Assembly (NCBI GenBank): GCA_045580815.1
Contig: JAZNOL010000014.1
Coordinates: 1-57,244, forward strand
Length of the DNA: 57,244 nucleotides
Source: JAZNOL01 sp045580815
GTDB taxonomy: Bacteria > Bacillota > Clostridia > RUG12999
Direction of reading: 5' to 3'
This document shows positions 16,710-25,702 of the stretch, piece after piece. The position numbers and the translations under genes are program-made. Below the pieces are notes generated by a model that saw only the letters and a program-made list of their open reading frames with translations, was not told the DNA's origin and did not search any database. Within the stretch, counting starts at the first letter, position 1; every line of letters begins with the position of its first letter.

Positions 16710-17315
16710 TCAAAAATTATTATATAAAATTTTTAAAGCGTTTGATGCAATAAGCGGTTTTGCGTGTTCGGCAAGATAAGATGCAAAAAGCTCTGCGTGC
16801 CTTATTTTTTTGCCATATTCACAAACCGAAGCATTAAATTTTTTTGTGTATCCCCTAAGTGCATTAGGAACATTTATAACAAGACGGTATTCTCCGTTTG
16901 TTTTATAAAGGCTGTTATTTCCGTCAAAAAGAAGACAGAAATACAGATTATTTTTTGCAAAACGGCATACATTGTCAAAGTTTTCAAACGCAAAAATTAT
17001 TACTGCCTGGTTTTCTTCGGTTTGCTCCGTTTTTGGTTTGTATTTATATCGCTTAACGCCGGAAGAAGTTTTTTCGCTTTTTGTTATATAAACAACCGTG
17101 CTTGACATATCCTTTTGCATTACCTCAATAGTGAGGCGGCAGTTTTCAAAGGTTATACCTGTTTCTTTTGATGCAAGTTTTATAAGATTCCAGAACATTT
17201 CGTTTGACTTAGGGTTTTCGGGGCTGAAATTCTGAAATTTAATATTTAATTTTAACATATCCTGCGATGTAAGGGTTATCTTGACAGCGCTGTCTGAAAT
17301 TTTTTCGATTTTCAT
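16710..17315 (-). CDS. mecA: MecA-family adaptor protein
   Basis: Adaptor that, in Firmicutes such as Bacillus, delivers substrates to the ClpC-ClpP protease and controls competence and stress factors. The N-terminal domain begins MKIEKISDSAVKITLTSQDM and contains NEMFWNLIKLASKETG, as in MecA. The C-terminal half has the VCRFAKN..LYFCLLFDGNNSLYKTNGEYRLVI strand pattern. A lysine-rich low-complexity linker (VKRYKYKPKTEQTEENQ) separates them. I chose the ATG at 17315 because GGAG lies 6 bases upstream; the TTG at 17327 overlaps that ribosome site. Length 201 aa. A TTTACA-N17-TATAAT promoter precedes it. ClpC is not in the window. Confidence 0.78.
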   Translation of the reverse strand: MKIEKISDSAVKITLTSQDMLKLNIKFQNFSPENPKSNEMFWNLIKLASKETGITFENCRLTIEVMQKDMSSTVVYITKSEKTSSGVKRYKYKPKTEQTEENQAVIIFAFENFDNVCRFAKNNLYFCLLFDGNNSLYKTNGEYRLVINVPNALRGYTKKFNASVCEYGKKIRHAELFASYLAEHAKPLIASNALKILYNNF

Positions 17316-17350
17316 AGAATTCTCCAACTAATAAAATATTACCTTTATAT

Positions 17351-17379
17351 ATTATACTATGTTTTTTCAGGTTTGTAAA
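17351..17379 (-). promoter_or_regulatory. Sigma-A-type promoter of mecA
   Basis: Minus-strand TTTACA, 17-base spacer, TATAAT, ending 35 bases before the mecA ATG. It separates mecA expression from the upstream sporulation genes. Confidence 0.78.
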
Positions 17380-17404
17380 GATTATTTTAAAAATATTTTT
17401 GCTG

Positions 17405-17995
17405 TCAGGACTTTTCTTTAAAAATAACCGGCTGAAGCTGTCTGCCGTTAAGTGCCTCGGATAAGGTTTCTTTTACAAGTGAATACTGTGCAATCAGAGA
17501 ATTTGCCTTTTGCTTGGGGTCATCCTGTGAAAACGGCACAAAATATATATTTTTTGTGTTAAGCAGTAATCCAAGATTTTTTGCATTTGCACCAAGGGCA
17601 TCATTTGATGCAATCGCAAGAATAACGGGTCTGCCGTTTCTCATGTGAGATTTTGCACTCATTGTAACAGGAGTATCGGTAATTCCGTTTGCAATTTTTG
17701 CCATAGTATTTCCGGTACATGGCATAATTATAAGAGCATCAAGAAGCCGCTTGGGTCCGATGGGTTCTGCATCCTTGATGGATGATACCGGTTCTTTTCC
17801 GCATATTTCATAAAGACGGGTTTTAAAAAACTCACTACTACCAAACCGTGTATCTGTTTCGTTTACCGTATTGCTTATTATAGGAACAAGATTTATGCCC
17901 TCTTTGGTAAGCTCTTCAGCCCAAACAAGAGCATCGTTTATTGTACAAAACGAACCGGTAATAGCAAAACCAACTGCAAGTCCGTGTAAATCCAT
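17405..17995 (-). CDS. dpaB: Dipicolinate synthase subunit B
   Basis: Flavoprotein-like subunit (SpoVFB) of dipicolinate synthase, which makes the spore-core calcium chelator dipicolinic acid from the lysine intermediate dihydroxy-tetrahydrodipicolinate in the mother cell. The N-terminus LHGLAVGFAITGSFCTINDAL and the block IIMPCTGNTMAKIANGITDTPVTMSAKSHMRNGRPV are characteristic of this group. Length 196 aa is normal. The ATG at 17995 has a GGAGAG site. It follows dpaA by 32 bases, and the two form the conserved spore operon. Confidence 0.93.
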   Translation of the reverse strand: MDLHGLAVGFAITGSFCTINDALVWAEELTKEGINLVPIISNTVNETDTRFGSSEFFKTRLYEICGKEPVSSIKDAEPIGPKRLLDALIIMPCTGNTMAKIANGITDTPVTMSAKSHMRNGRPVILAIASNDALGANAKNLGLLLNTKNIYFVPFSQDDPKQKANSLIAQYSLVKETLSEALNGRQLQPVIFKEKS

Positions 17996-18027
17996 ATATT
18001 TTCACTCTCCTTTCAATGCAGAGAATA

Positions 18028-18876
18028 TTATTCGCTTAATATATTTATAATTGTGTCGGAGATAACTTTTCCGGCAGTTTGCGGAGCAACCTTGCCCGGA
18101 ATAGACAACGCCCATATGACCTTTTTGTTAAGCCTTTGTGCCGCTTCAAAATCCACACCGCCGGGTTTTGAAGCTAAATCTATAATAACAGTATTTTTAC
18201 TGATGTTTTCAAGTATATCGGCAGAAATTATCTTGTGCGGAACTGTGTTGAATATAATATTTGCATTTTCTGCCGCAGATTTAATAAGTTTTGCCTCAAC
18301 AGGCTTTCCTCCAAGCACTTCAATCCATGATTTGTCTTTTTGTTTCCGGTAGGTGCAATAAACCTCACAACCGAGCGAAATAAGCAGTTTAGCAAGGGTT
18401 TTGCCCACGTTTCCAAATCCGCAGACAAGAGTTTTTGCACCGTGAAGCGTATAAGGAGTTTCTTTCATTGCAATTTCGATGGCACCTTCGGCAGTGGCGA
18501 TGGTATTAAGAACAGTCAGTTCTTCACGCTCAAAATAGTCAAAATATTTTATAGCTTTTTCCTCGCATAGCTCTTTGATTTGGTATGATAACCTGCCACC
18601 CAGCAGAATTTGCCCTACTGTCATGGAATTTATCAGCTCTTCGATTTTTATTTTACCGCTGAAATTTTTTGCACAAATGTAATCTCCATCGGTTGACGGA
18701 ACACCTAAAATAACAGCATCAGCACCTTGTGCGGCATCATGAAGAGATATTTTAAGACAATCCTTTACATCGTCAAAAACCTCATCAAAACCGTAAATTC
18801 TGACATCAAAATTCTGTTTTAAATATTTTGCCGCATAAATCTGCCTAAAGTCGCCGCCGATAATTGCAATTTTCAT
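18028..18876 (-). CDS. dpaA: Dipicolinate synthase subunit A
   Basis: NAD(P)-dependent subunit (SpoVFA) of dipicolinate synthase. A first Rossmann-type start is MKIAIIGGDFRQIYAAKYL, and the dehydrogenase nucleotide fold appears as TLVCGFGNVGKTLAKLLISLG around residue 150. IDLASKPGGVDFEAA and the C-terminal GKVAPQTAGKVI are typical of SpoVFA. Length 282 aa is normal. ATG at 18876 follows AAGGAGTGA. A sigma-K-like promoter lies just upstream, as expected for a late mother-cell gene, and dpaB follows. Confidence 0.94.
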   Translation of the reverse strand: MKIAIIGGDFRQIYAAKYLKQNFDVRIYGFDEVFDDVKDCLKISLHDAAQGADAVILGVPSTDGDYICAKNFSGKIKIEELINSMTVGQILLGGRLSYQIKELCEEKAIKYFDYFEREELTVLNTIATAEGAIEIAMKETPYTLHGAKTLVCGFGNVGKTLAKLLISLGCEVYCTYRKQKDKSWIEVLGGKPVEAKLIKSAAENANIIFNTVPHKIISADILENISKNTVIIDLASKPGGVDFEAAQRLNKKVIWALSIPGKVAPQTAGKVISDTIINILSE

Positions 18877-18902
18877 TTATTTATTCACTCCTTTTTATAA
18901 TA

Positions 18903-18931
18903 TATTTTATGCCTCGGGAATTTTGTAGGTT
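18903..18931 (-). promoter_or_regulatory. Sigma-K-like promoter of dpaA-dpaB
   Basis: Minus strand: AACC, 16-base spacer, CATAAAATA. It matches the mother-cell sigma-K pattern (AC-type -35, CATAnnnTA -10). The Bacillus spoVF operon is known to be sigma-K dependent. Position, 26 bases from the start codon, fits. Confidence 0.6.
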
Positions 18932-18933
18932 AC

Positions 18934-18979
18934 AAAAAAAGACCGTCTTATCCAACATTGGCTTAAAAGACAGTCTTTT
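18934..18979 (-). terminator. Intrinsic terminator of the GH43 gene
   Basis: Hairpin with arms AAAAGACTGTCTT and AAGACGGTCTTTT (one mismatch), then a T run on the minus strand. It lies 11 bases after the GH43 stop and insulates the dpaA promoter. Confidence 0.88.
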
Positions 18980-18989
18980 AAAGATATAT

Positions 18990-19943
18990 TTAATTAATGC
19001 ATCCGATTATTTTTTCTGTTATTTCGCCGGTTTCATCAACACCAAATTTTACCTTGCCGATAACAGCACGTCTGTCTGCACCGGGATTTTCAGGGTTTGT
19101 CTGCACATGAAACGATGTGTAAATTTCGCCGTCTTTTGTTTTAAAAAATGCATTATGCCCTGCGCCAAACAACACTCCGTCATTTGAAAATATCGGGTTA
19201 TATTTTGATTTTGTCCACGGACCCATGGGGTTATCGGCATATGCCATACATATTGCATAATAATTGCTTCTGTAATGGTTTGTTGAATAATTCATTATGT
19301 ATTTGCCATTGTATTCAATAACATTGGGACCTTCATTCCAGAATTGTCCCCTTGGTAGTGAAAGACGCTCATAAGGCTGATCGGGAGTTGTCATAAGTTT
19401 ATGCTCACCAACGGTTTTTGTAAGTGTATCATCAAGCCTTACGCAATAAACCTGACCGGTCATTATTCCGTCGATAACATGACCATAGCCATCTTTTGCA
19501 TAATACATATAATTGCCGTTTTCTGTAACAAGCACCGATGCATCAATTGCAGCATAACCAAAATCAAACATAGGCTCACCGTAAACATCAACAAACGGAC
19601 CCAGCGGACTGTCGCTGACTGCAACACCTATCCGGAAACGCCATTTAAAACGCTTGTTATCGTCACCTGCTGAATAATGCATAACAAATTTTCCGTTATG
19701 ATAAGTTACTTCTGGTGCCCAATAAAAATCATCTGCCCATGCATTTGAAACCGGATTTTTTTTATCAAAACATCTGACCGGCTCGCTCCAGTTAATTAAA
19801 TCCTTGCTTGTTCTTACATGATAACCGCGAGTTGCTTCTGCGGTTGAATACATATAGTATGTGTCTTCATAAAGCAAAATCTGTGGGTCGCCGATTTTTG
19901 TAATATCAGTAATAATAAATTTATTATTTTCTTCACCAGACAT
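18990..19943 (-). CDS. Glycoside hydrolase family 43, intracellular
   Basis: Five-bladed beta-propeller glycosidase without a signal peptide, so probably cytoplasmic and acting on imported oligosaccharides. The GH43 catalytic set is visible: Asp19 (KIGDPQILL) as base, Asp134 (AAIDASVLV) as modulator and Glu204 (FWNEGPNVIE) as acid. WAPEVTYHNGKFVMHYSAG and AGHNAFFKTKDGEIYTSFHVQTN are typical blocks. The 317-aa length is a single catalytic domain. It is strikingly similar block by block to the GH43 domain of the secreted giant protein encoded just upstream, suggesting a local duplication. Activity on arabinofuranosyl or xylosyl linkages is likely for the family but cannot be assigned. Confidence 0.9.
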   Translation of the reverse strand: MSGEENNKFIITDITKIGDPQILLYEDTYYMYSTAEATRGYHVRTSKDLINWSEPVRCFDKKNPVSNAWADDFYWAPEVTYHNGKFVMHYSAGDDNKRFKWRFRIGVAVSDSPLGPFVDVYGEPMFDFGYAAIDASVLVTENGNYMYYAKDGYGHVIDGIMTGQVYCVRLDDTLTKTVGEHKLMTTPDQPYERLSLPRGQFWNEGPNVIEYNGKYIMNYSTNHYRSNYYAICMAYADNPMGPWTKSKYNPIFSNDGVLFGAGHNAFFKTKDGEIYTSFHVQTNPENPGADRRAVIGKVKFGVDETGEITEKIIGCIN

Positions 19944-19972
19944 TGTTATTTTCCTTTCGCCTGCTTCGTTTT

Positions 19973-20009
19973 AAAGAGGCTGAAAAATCTTTTGTTTTTC
20001 AGCCTCTTT
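19973..20009. terminator. Hairpin terminator after the giant CAZyme gene
   Basis: Perfect 15-base-pair stem (arm AAAGAGGCTGAAAAA) with a short loop. It lies between the 1812-residue gene stop and the GH43 start on the minus strand. The T run on the minus strand is short (TTT), so termination may be partial. Confidence 0.7.
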
Positions 20010-20046
20010 GGAGAGGAATTGCTGCATCAGTTGCAGCATCTGATAT

Positions 20047-23000
20047 TTACTTGTTTTCTATTATGCAGCCTGCATTTGCAAGTTCCTGAACAAACAAGGC
20101 ATAACCGCTTGTGGTCATATGAATTCCGTCAGATTTAAGCATATTGGATGTGAATTTTGAAGATGTGTCGATAAATGTCACATAATCTTTATAGGTTTCA
20201 CTTTCACACCATGCTTTTATAAGTGCATTTGCACTGTTTACGTTATCCATATAATTTGAACGCTGTGTTATACTGAAATAATAGATTTTTGTATCAGGAT
20301 ACATTTCATGAATTGTTTCGCATATATCTTTCAGATTTTCTGATACAACCGATGTTGCCGTGCTTGGAATATCATTTGTACCAAGATGTATTACAACATT
20401 TTTAGGTGCAATTTCACCAAACAAATCATCTACACACGGTTTCCAGTCGGTTGTACGTGAGCCGCCAATACCGACAAGTGCCACATCTTTACCACTGTAT
20501 GTAGTTGAGAAATTTGACCAGAAATTTGATGTGAAGAATGAGTCACCGATAAATGCTGTGGTTTTGCCGCTGTTTGCATTTGCCCAGGTTGCCAGATGAT
20601 TTTTAAACGTTGCTACATAACGTGATTTTACAATATCACTTGTTTTTTCATAAGTGCAACCGACTATTTTCTGGACAATATTACCCTCATCATCCTCTTC
20701 AAACACAACTCTGCCGACAACAAGACGGCGGTTTCCGCTGGGAGATATTGAATCTGTCTGAACATGGAAAGATGTATATAGGTTTCCGTCTTTTCCTGTA
20801 AAGAACGCATTGTGACCTGCCCCAAACAGATCGCCGTTGTTTGAAAGCACAGGGTTCCATTCAGGTTTTGTCCACGGACCCATAGGGTCATCGGCAATCG
20901 CCATACAAATTGCATAATCATTTGTCCTGTAGTGATTTGCCGAATAGTTCATAATATATTTTGTTTCGCCGTTTTTTGTTGTATATTCAATTACCGTCGG
21001 ACCCTCGTTCCATATCTGTCCTACCGTTGATGCGGATTTAAGCTCATAATCATACTCAGGAGTTACCATAAGCTTGGGCTCGCCTATTACTTTTGTGAGA
21101 GTATCGTCAACCTCTACGCAATAGGTCTGGCTTACATTAAGACCGTCTATTACATTGCCGTAGCCGTCTTTTGAATAATACAGATAGTTACCCTCGTCTG
21201 TAACAAGCACCGATGCATCAATTGCAGCATATCCATAATCAAACATAGGTGCACCGTGCACGTCAATAAACGGACCCTTTGGACTGTCGCTGACTGCTAC
21301 ACCCACTCTGTATCTGTATGCATATTTGCTGTCATTTCCTGCCGAATAATGCATAACAAACTTGCCGTTGTGGTATGTTACCTCAGGTGCCCAGAAATAA
21401 TCATACGCCCATGCATTTGAGGTGTCTTCATGGAAACAGTATTCTGCTTCACTCCAGTTTTTAAGATCCTTGCTTGTTCTAACCATGTAGCCGGTAGATG
21501 CTGCGTTTGATGCATACATATAATATGTGTCTTCATAAAGCAAAATCTGCGGGTCACCAATGTTTACAACATCGGTTATTATAAATTCGGGTTCTCTGTA
21601 ATACGAAAGCGATTTATATGCCGGTGTTGCGTCTGCAACGTCCCCGTTCCAGATATAAACTTTTACATAATCATACTCATCAGTAACTGCAAAGTCTTTC
21701 TGAATATACTCATCAAAATTTGTAACCTCTTTTGCTTCGACACTTAAAACGGTATTATTATTGCCCTCATAAAACGCGGCAATTATCTGTAATTTTTCCA
21801 TATCCTCTATGCCGTCAATTGCTTCGGGTGAAAATTCTACCGAAACTTTATCGTCATAAACATCACATCTGGGATAAGTAACAGAAGTGCGTTTTGCAGA
21901 GAAGTTGTCAAAATAAGTGTAATTGTATTGCTGACCTGCACCAAACAGTGCAAGTGATGCTTCTTTTGAAACAAGCGGCTCGGGGTCTGTATAGCTACCT
22001 GTCTGAACAACTGCTTTTGTTGAGGTGTCGGTTACTGTCCAGCGGATATAACCGTCAATTACAGTTAATTCTACAGTGTACCACTTGCTTTGTGCAAGCA
22101 TATTGTTTCCGAGAGTTCCCGAAACAGAAACAACGTCATTTGAAAGACGTGTATACGCTCCGTCAGAAGTCAGCTTTGAAAGAGATGTTTTAAGTGTTCC
22201 GTCGCCATAGCCGTTTGTACCCTGGAAATACAGTTCATAAAATGATGTCCATTTGCCGGTTTTATTGAAACGGATACCGCCGCCACCCTGTGAGCCTGCA
22301 CGGTAAATATCAAATTTGTAGGTTGTGCCATAAGTTGTATCAATTTTCAGATTGCTTGGTTCAACAGGAACAAAATATCTCGGAGAATTATATGCCGCCT
22401 TTGCTTCAACAGCAAGCACATTGTTGCCTGCCGGGCTTTCTATAATAGCTGTTCCCGGTGTGTTTGTTGCGCTGAATCCCCAGTTTATACCAGCTGTTAT
22501 CCACTGACCGGCTACAACAGCATTATTTTGATAGTTATAATCATCTGTGCTTGAAACAGCCGTATAGCTTTCAAAATCATCTTCGTCAGCTTCAGGTGTG
22601 GGAACAGGCTCAGGCTCAGGATCCGGCTCGGGTTCAGGATCGGGTTCCGGGTCAGGTTCGGGATCGGGATCAGGATCAGTATTGTCTTCATTTATATATT
22701 TTTCTACTGAAACATTGTCAAAATATGTATATGTATTATACTGACCGCCTGCGAAAAACGCAAAACTTGTTATCTCTGTTGTTATCGGATTGGAATCTGT
22801 CCAGCTACCGGTCTGAATAACATCATCAAGTCCATCGTTGTCAGAATCTGTACCTTTATTTCTTACAACCCAGCTGATTACACCTTTGTCAAAGGTTACC
22901 TCTACTGTTTTCCAGCTACCGGAAGCAATATAATGGCTGCCGGAACGTGAGCCTGCTGTATATGTGCCGTTTGTTGTTGAAATTGTAGCATCGGTTACAC

Positions 23001-25485
23001 GGACACCATTTTTAATTAAAGCAGTTGAATAAAGGTCAGAGTCGCTTGTTTCATATCCGTAAGCATGGTCGCCTTTGCCAACAAAATCAAGTGCATAATA
23101 CGAAGAGTTGCCTACTGCTGTGTTGTTACTGCCGCCATAGTTAAATATAATGCCGCCGCCTGACAGGCTTGTGCCACGCATATAATCAAATTTGTAAACG
23201 TATTTATCATTATAATTTACATCCAGATTCTGATAAATAACACGGGGTTTGCTGTTCCATGCTGTATATGCCGCACGACCTTCAATTGCAAGCACATTGT
23301 CTGTTTCGTTGGTCTCTTCAAGTTTTTGAGGATTTTGGACAATACCTGCACGTGCGTTGCTGTCAGCACCAAATCCCCATCCTGCCGCATACCATGTTGT
23401 TGCATTAATTGTGGGGCTTACATCGGTTGTTTCCCCTTCTTCAGGCTCAACATAATCGGGATTTGTCATTTTTGCAACATAGCGTCCGCCTCTTTGTGTA
23501 AGATTTGAAACTGTTTCTGTTTCTTGAACATAAGATTCAAAATCGTCTGAAGCAACCTCGTTTTCATTTGGTGTCGGTTCTTCCTCTTCCTCCGGTTCGG
23601 GAGTGGTTTTTGTTACTGTAACGTTATCAAACATAACATATTCACTACCCTGACCTGCGGCAAACAATCTCATAGAGAAATTATCGCCGGAGAAAGGTGT
23701 TGTATCTGTCCATGTACCCGTCTGAACAGCTGTTTGCGAGCCTCTTGGTGTAACGGTCCAGTCAATTTTACCTTTATTGTCAATTGTAACACTTACTGTA
23801 TACCATGTTTTTTTATTGAGCATGTTGTCTGTAAGTGTTGATGATATAGTGGGTTCAAGAAGTGTATAAGTGCTGTTTTCAACTTTTGAAAGTGATGTTT
23901 TCTTTGTTCCGGTTGTTGCACCGTTGTTACCCATGAAATAAAGTTCATAGAAATTTCCGCCGCTTAAACTGAAACGAATACCGCCGCCGGCGTTGTTATA
24001 TGAACCGCCGTCTCTGTAAATATCAAATTTGTAGTTATAGATGTTGTCACTATCCATTCTGACGGTAACATATTCAACGGACGGTGCAGAAAGACGTGCA
24101 TTTGAGGCAGACGTGCCTTCCCAGCCTGTTTGAGCATTGATTGTGAGGGCGTTGTCTCCTGTTTCGCCGCCTGGTGCTGCAATAATCGCTGTGCCTACAC
24201 TACCTGAGTTCCAGCCACCCCAGTTTTTTGAGGTTGCATTTACCCAGTTTCCTGCAACAATAACATTTGCTCCTATTGAATAATCAGCAGTGCTTGTTTT
24301 TGCTTCGTATGAATTGAAATCATCCGAAATAATTGCTCCGTCTGCAAGCTCGGTTGTTTCAAATGCAGTAATTTCATAGGGTTTTGCTACTGCATTTTTT
24401 ACGCTTTCGATTGCAACATCAATATGAGGCTGCAAGAAATATGTTGCACCGCTTGGAACATAGTTAAGCTCATCAATCGGCAGACCTGTGATTTTGTGGA
24501 ACCATGCAAGCCCTGCAATATATCTGCCTATATAATTGTCAAGATGATAACCGTCACGGTTAAGATTGTCACCAATAAAGCTTGTACGCGCATTCTGGAT
24601 TGCTGTTCCCGACGGAATAACAAAATCTATACCGTCATGCTCTTCTGCTGTTTTTGATGCAGAAACAATGGCGTTATACATTGATTTCTGGCTATTGTTG
24701 TAGTTTGCAAATCCGCTGTGCGTACTGTCCTGTGCATACGCCCATGTCATGTGCCATGCTGTTTTTGCATAAGGATTTGTCTTATTATTATTGATATATT
24801 CAATAAGATTAGTAAGGTACGGTTCAAAGGTACTTGATAAACCGGAATCCTGGCTCACCTGCTGAACAGTAATAAGGTTCCAGTCTTCATCCTGAAGTGC
24901 ACTAAGGAGAGTTTGTGATGATGTGGTTGACCATGAACCGGATGTGTTTTTAGCGTATGAATAATTTGCCAGATTGTTTGCCGCATTATCAGCGTGTGTC
25001 TTTAATGAGCATCCACCAATGTTGGCATTGCCAAGCACAATATTATCAATGCCAAGATTTTCGGCAATACCGTAAAGCCACTGCATAGCATCAACGCTGA
25101 AGCTGTTGCCTATTGCCAGCACTTTAAGGCTGTAAATTGTTTTTTCTGCCGGGTCAATTACGGTTTTACCGCCGCTTGTTTCAATATACGCTTTTGTGGG
25201 CTGTACATTCGCAACAATATCTGCTGAAAGTGAAAATTCGTTTGTGCCCTCAACAACCTGAGCATCGTCCGAAATGTCTGTTTTTAAAACAGAGCCGTCA
25301 TCACCATATGTTTCAAGCACAACATTGTAGGTTTCTCCAACAGCATCGCCGCCGTTAAAAGAGCCACTTACAACAATTTGTCCGCCAACACAGCTGATAT
25401 CAATGCCGGTTTCCGCCAAAGCAGTTACTCCGGAAAAAACACCGAGCACCATAACTGCCGCAAGTAATAAAAGTAACTTTTTCAT
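20047..25485 (-). CDS. Giant secreted SGNH esterase-CBM-GH43-SGNH esterase protein, 1812 aa
   Basis: Secreted multidomain enzyme. Signal peptide 1-25 (cleavage near ALAET). Residues about 118-366 form a DUF4886/SGNH-hydrolase domain: AIGNSFS with Ser128, then DGYH with Asp311 and His314. Three concanavalin-like modules follow (about 388-635, 641-930, 965-1200), sharing GGIRF, YELYF and YFDN motifs. A Pro/Asp/Glu linker lies near 935-960 and a small beta domain at about 1205-1300. GH43 spans about 1303-1615 (NIGDPQILL, AAIDASVLV, IWNEGPTVIE). The last 190 residues are a second SGNH domain with GDSFF, GGSRTTDW, HLGTND and DGIH. Likely role: removing acyl groups and cleaving side chains of a plant polysaccharide. 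No SLH or sortase anchor is seen. Confidence 0.88.
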   Translation of the reverse strand: MKKLLLLLAAVMVLGVFSGVTALAETGIDISCVGGQIVVSGSFNGGDAVGETYNVVLETYGDDGSVLKTDISDDAQVVEGTNEFSLSADIVANVQPTKAYIETSGGKTVIDPAEKTIYSLKVLAIGNSFSVDAMQWLYGIAENLGIDNIVLGNANIGGCSLKTHADNAANNLANYSYAKNTSGSWSTTSSQTLLSALQDEDWNLITVQQVSQDSGLSSTFEPYLTNLIEYINNNKTNPYAKTAWHMTWAYAQDSTHSGFANYNNSQKSMYNAIVSASKTAEEHDGIDFVIPSGTAIQNARTSFIGDNLNRDGYHLDNYIGRYIAGLAWFHKITGLPIDELNYVPSGATYFLQPHIDVAIESVKNAVAKPYEITAFETTELADGAIISDDFNSYEAKTSTADYSIGANVIVAGNWVNATSKNWGGWNSGSVGTAIIAAPGGETGDNALTINAQTGWEGTSASNARLSAPSVEYVTVRMDSDNIYNYKFDIYRDGGSYNNAGGGIRFSLSGGNFYELYFMGNNGATTGTKKTSLSKVENSTYTLLEPTISSTLTDNMLNKKTWYTVSVTIDNKGKIDWTVTPRGSQTAVQTGTWTDTTPFSGDNFSMRLFAAGQGSEYVMFDNVTVTKTTPEPEEEEEPTPNENEVASDDFESYVQETETVSNLTQRGGRYVAKMTNPDYVEPEEGETTDVSPTINATTWYAAGWGFGADSNARAGIVQNPQKLEETNETDNVLAIEGRAAYTAWNSKPRVIYQNLDVNYNDKYVYKFDYMRGTSLSGGGIIFNYGGSNNTAVGNSSYYALDFVGKGDHAYGYETSDSDLYSTALIKNGVRVTDATISTTNGTYTAGSRSGSHYIASGSWKTVEVTFDKGVISWVVRNKGTDSDNDGLDDVIQTGSWTDSNPITTEITSFAFFAGGQYNTYTYFDNVSVEKYINEDNTDPDPDPEPDPEPDPEPEPDPEPEPVPTPEADEDDFESYTAVSSTDDYNYQNNAVVAGQWITAGINWGFSATNTPGTAIIESPAGNNVLAVEAKAAYNSPRYFVPVEPSNLKIDTTYGTTYKFDIYRAGSQGGGGIRFNKTGKWTSFYELYFQGTNGYGDGTLKTSLSKLTSDGAYTRLSNDVVSVSGTLGNNMLAQSKWYTVELTVIDGYIRWTVTDTSTKAVVQTGSYTDPEPLVSKEASLALFGAGQQYNYTYFDNFSAKRTSVTYPRCDVYDDKVSVEFSPEAIDGIEDMEKLQIIAAFYEGNNNTVLSVEAKEVTNFDEYIQKDFAVTDEYDYVKVYIWNGDVADATPAYKSLSYYREPEFIITDVVNIGDPQILLYEDTYYMYASNAASTGYMVRTSKDLKNWSEAEYCFHEDTSNAWAYDYFWAPEVTYHNGKFVMHYSAGNDSKYAYRYRVGVAVSDSPKGPFIDVHGAPMFDYGYAAIDASVLVTDEGNYLYYSKDGYGNVIDGLNVSQTYCVEVDDTLTKVIGEPKLMVTPEYDYELKSASTVGQIWNEGPTVIEYTTKNGETKYIMNYSANHYRTNDYAICMAIADDPMGPWTKPEWNPVLSNNGDLFGAGHNAFFTGKDGNLYTSFHVQTDSISPSGNRRLVVGRVVFEEDDEGNIVQKIVGCTYEKTSDIVKSRYVATFKNHLATWANANSGKTTAFIGDSFFTSNFWSNFSTTYSGKDVALVGIGGSRTTDWKPCVDDLFGEIAPKNVVIHLGTNDIPSTATSVVSENLKDICETIHEMYPDTKIYYFSITQRSNYMDNVNSANALIKAWCESETYKDYVTFIDTSSKFTSNMLKSDGIHMTTSGYALFVQELANAGCIIENK
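22606..22680. repeat. Coding tandem repeat: Pro/Asp/Glu linker
   Basis: Short imperfect repeats of GGNTCNGG type on the plus strand encode alternating DPEP and EPDP units between the second and third binding modules of the 1812-residue protein. It is an interdomain linker and may vary in copy number. Confidence 0.8.
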
Positions 25486-25529
25486 TTTTGACCTCCTGAT
25501 TTTTATTTTTATGTAATATTACATTTATT

Positions 25530-25588
25530 ATTATATCATATTTTTTTGTAAAAAAGGTGAGTAATATCGTCATCTTTGGTGAGTAATA
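25530..25588 (-). promoter_or_regulatory. Promoter with tandem direct repeats upstream of the giant CAZyme gene
   Basis: Extended -10 TGA-TATAAT (25530-25538, minus strand) with a weak -35. Directly upstream are two identical 11-base direct repeats, TATTACTCACC, at 25556-25566 and 25578-25588, spaced 22 bases start to start (two helical turns). The proximal copy overlaps the -35. This looks like an activator or repressor site; the regulator is unknown. Confidence 0.55.
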
Positions 25589-25655
25589 CACGCATTTTTT
25601 AGGAATGTTTTATTCCTATTTTTTGAAAAAAGCCCCTAAAACAGGGATAAACACC

Positions 25656-25690
25656 AAAAAGCCGAAAGAACGTGATTTCCTTCGGCTTTT
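25656..25690 (-). terminator. Intrinsic terminator after nrdG
   Basis: Minus strand: arms AAAAGCCGAA and TTTCGGCTTTT with a loop of about 13 bases, followed by a T run. It lies 12 bases after the nrdG stop. Confidence 0.88.
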
Positions 25691-25702
25691 GTTATTTTAG
25701 TT

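Noticed and set aside
22606..22680. CRISPR-like or satellite repeat
   Set aside because: The repeats are short, contiguous, in frame and encode a Pro/Asp/Glu linker.
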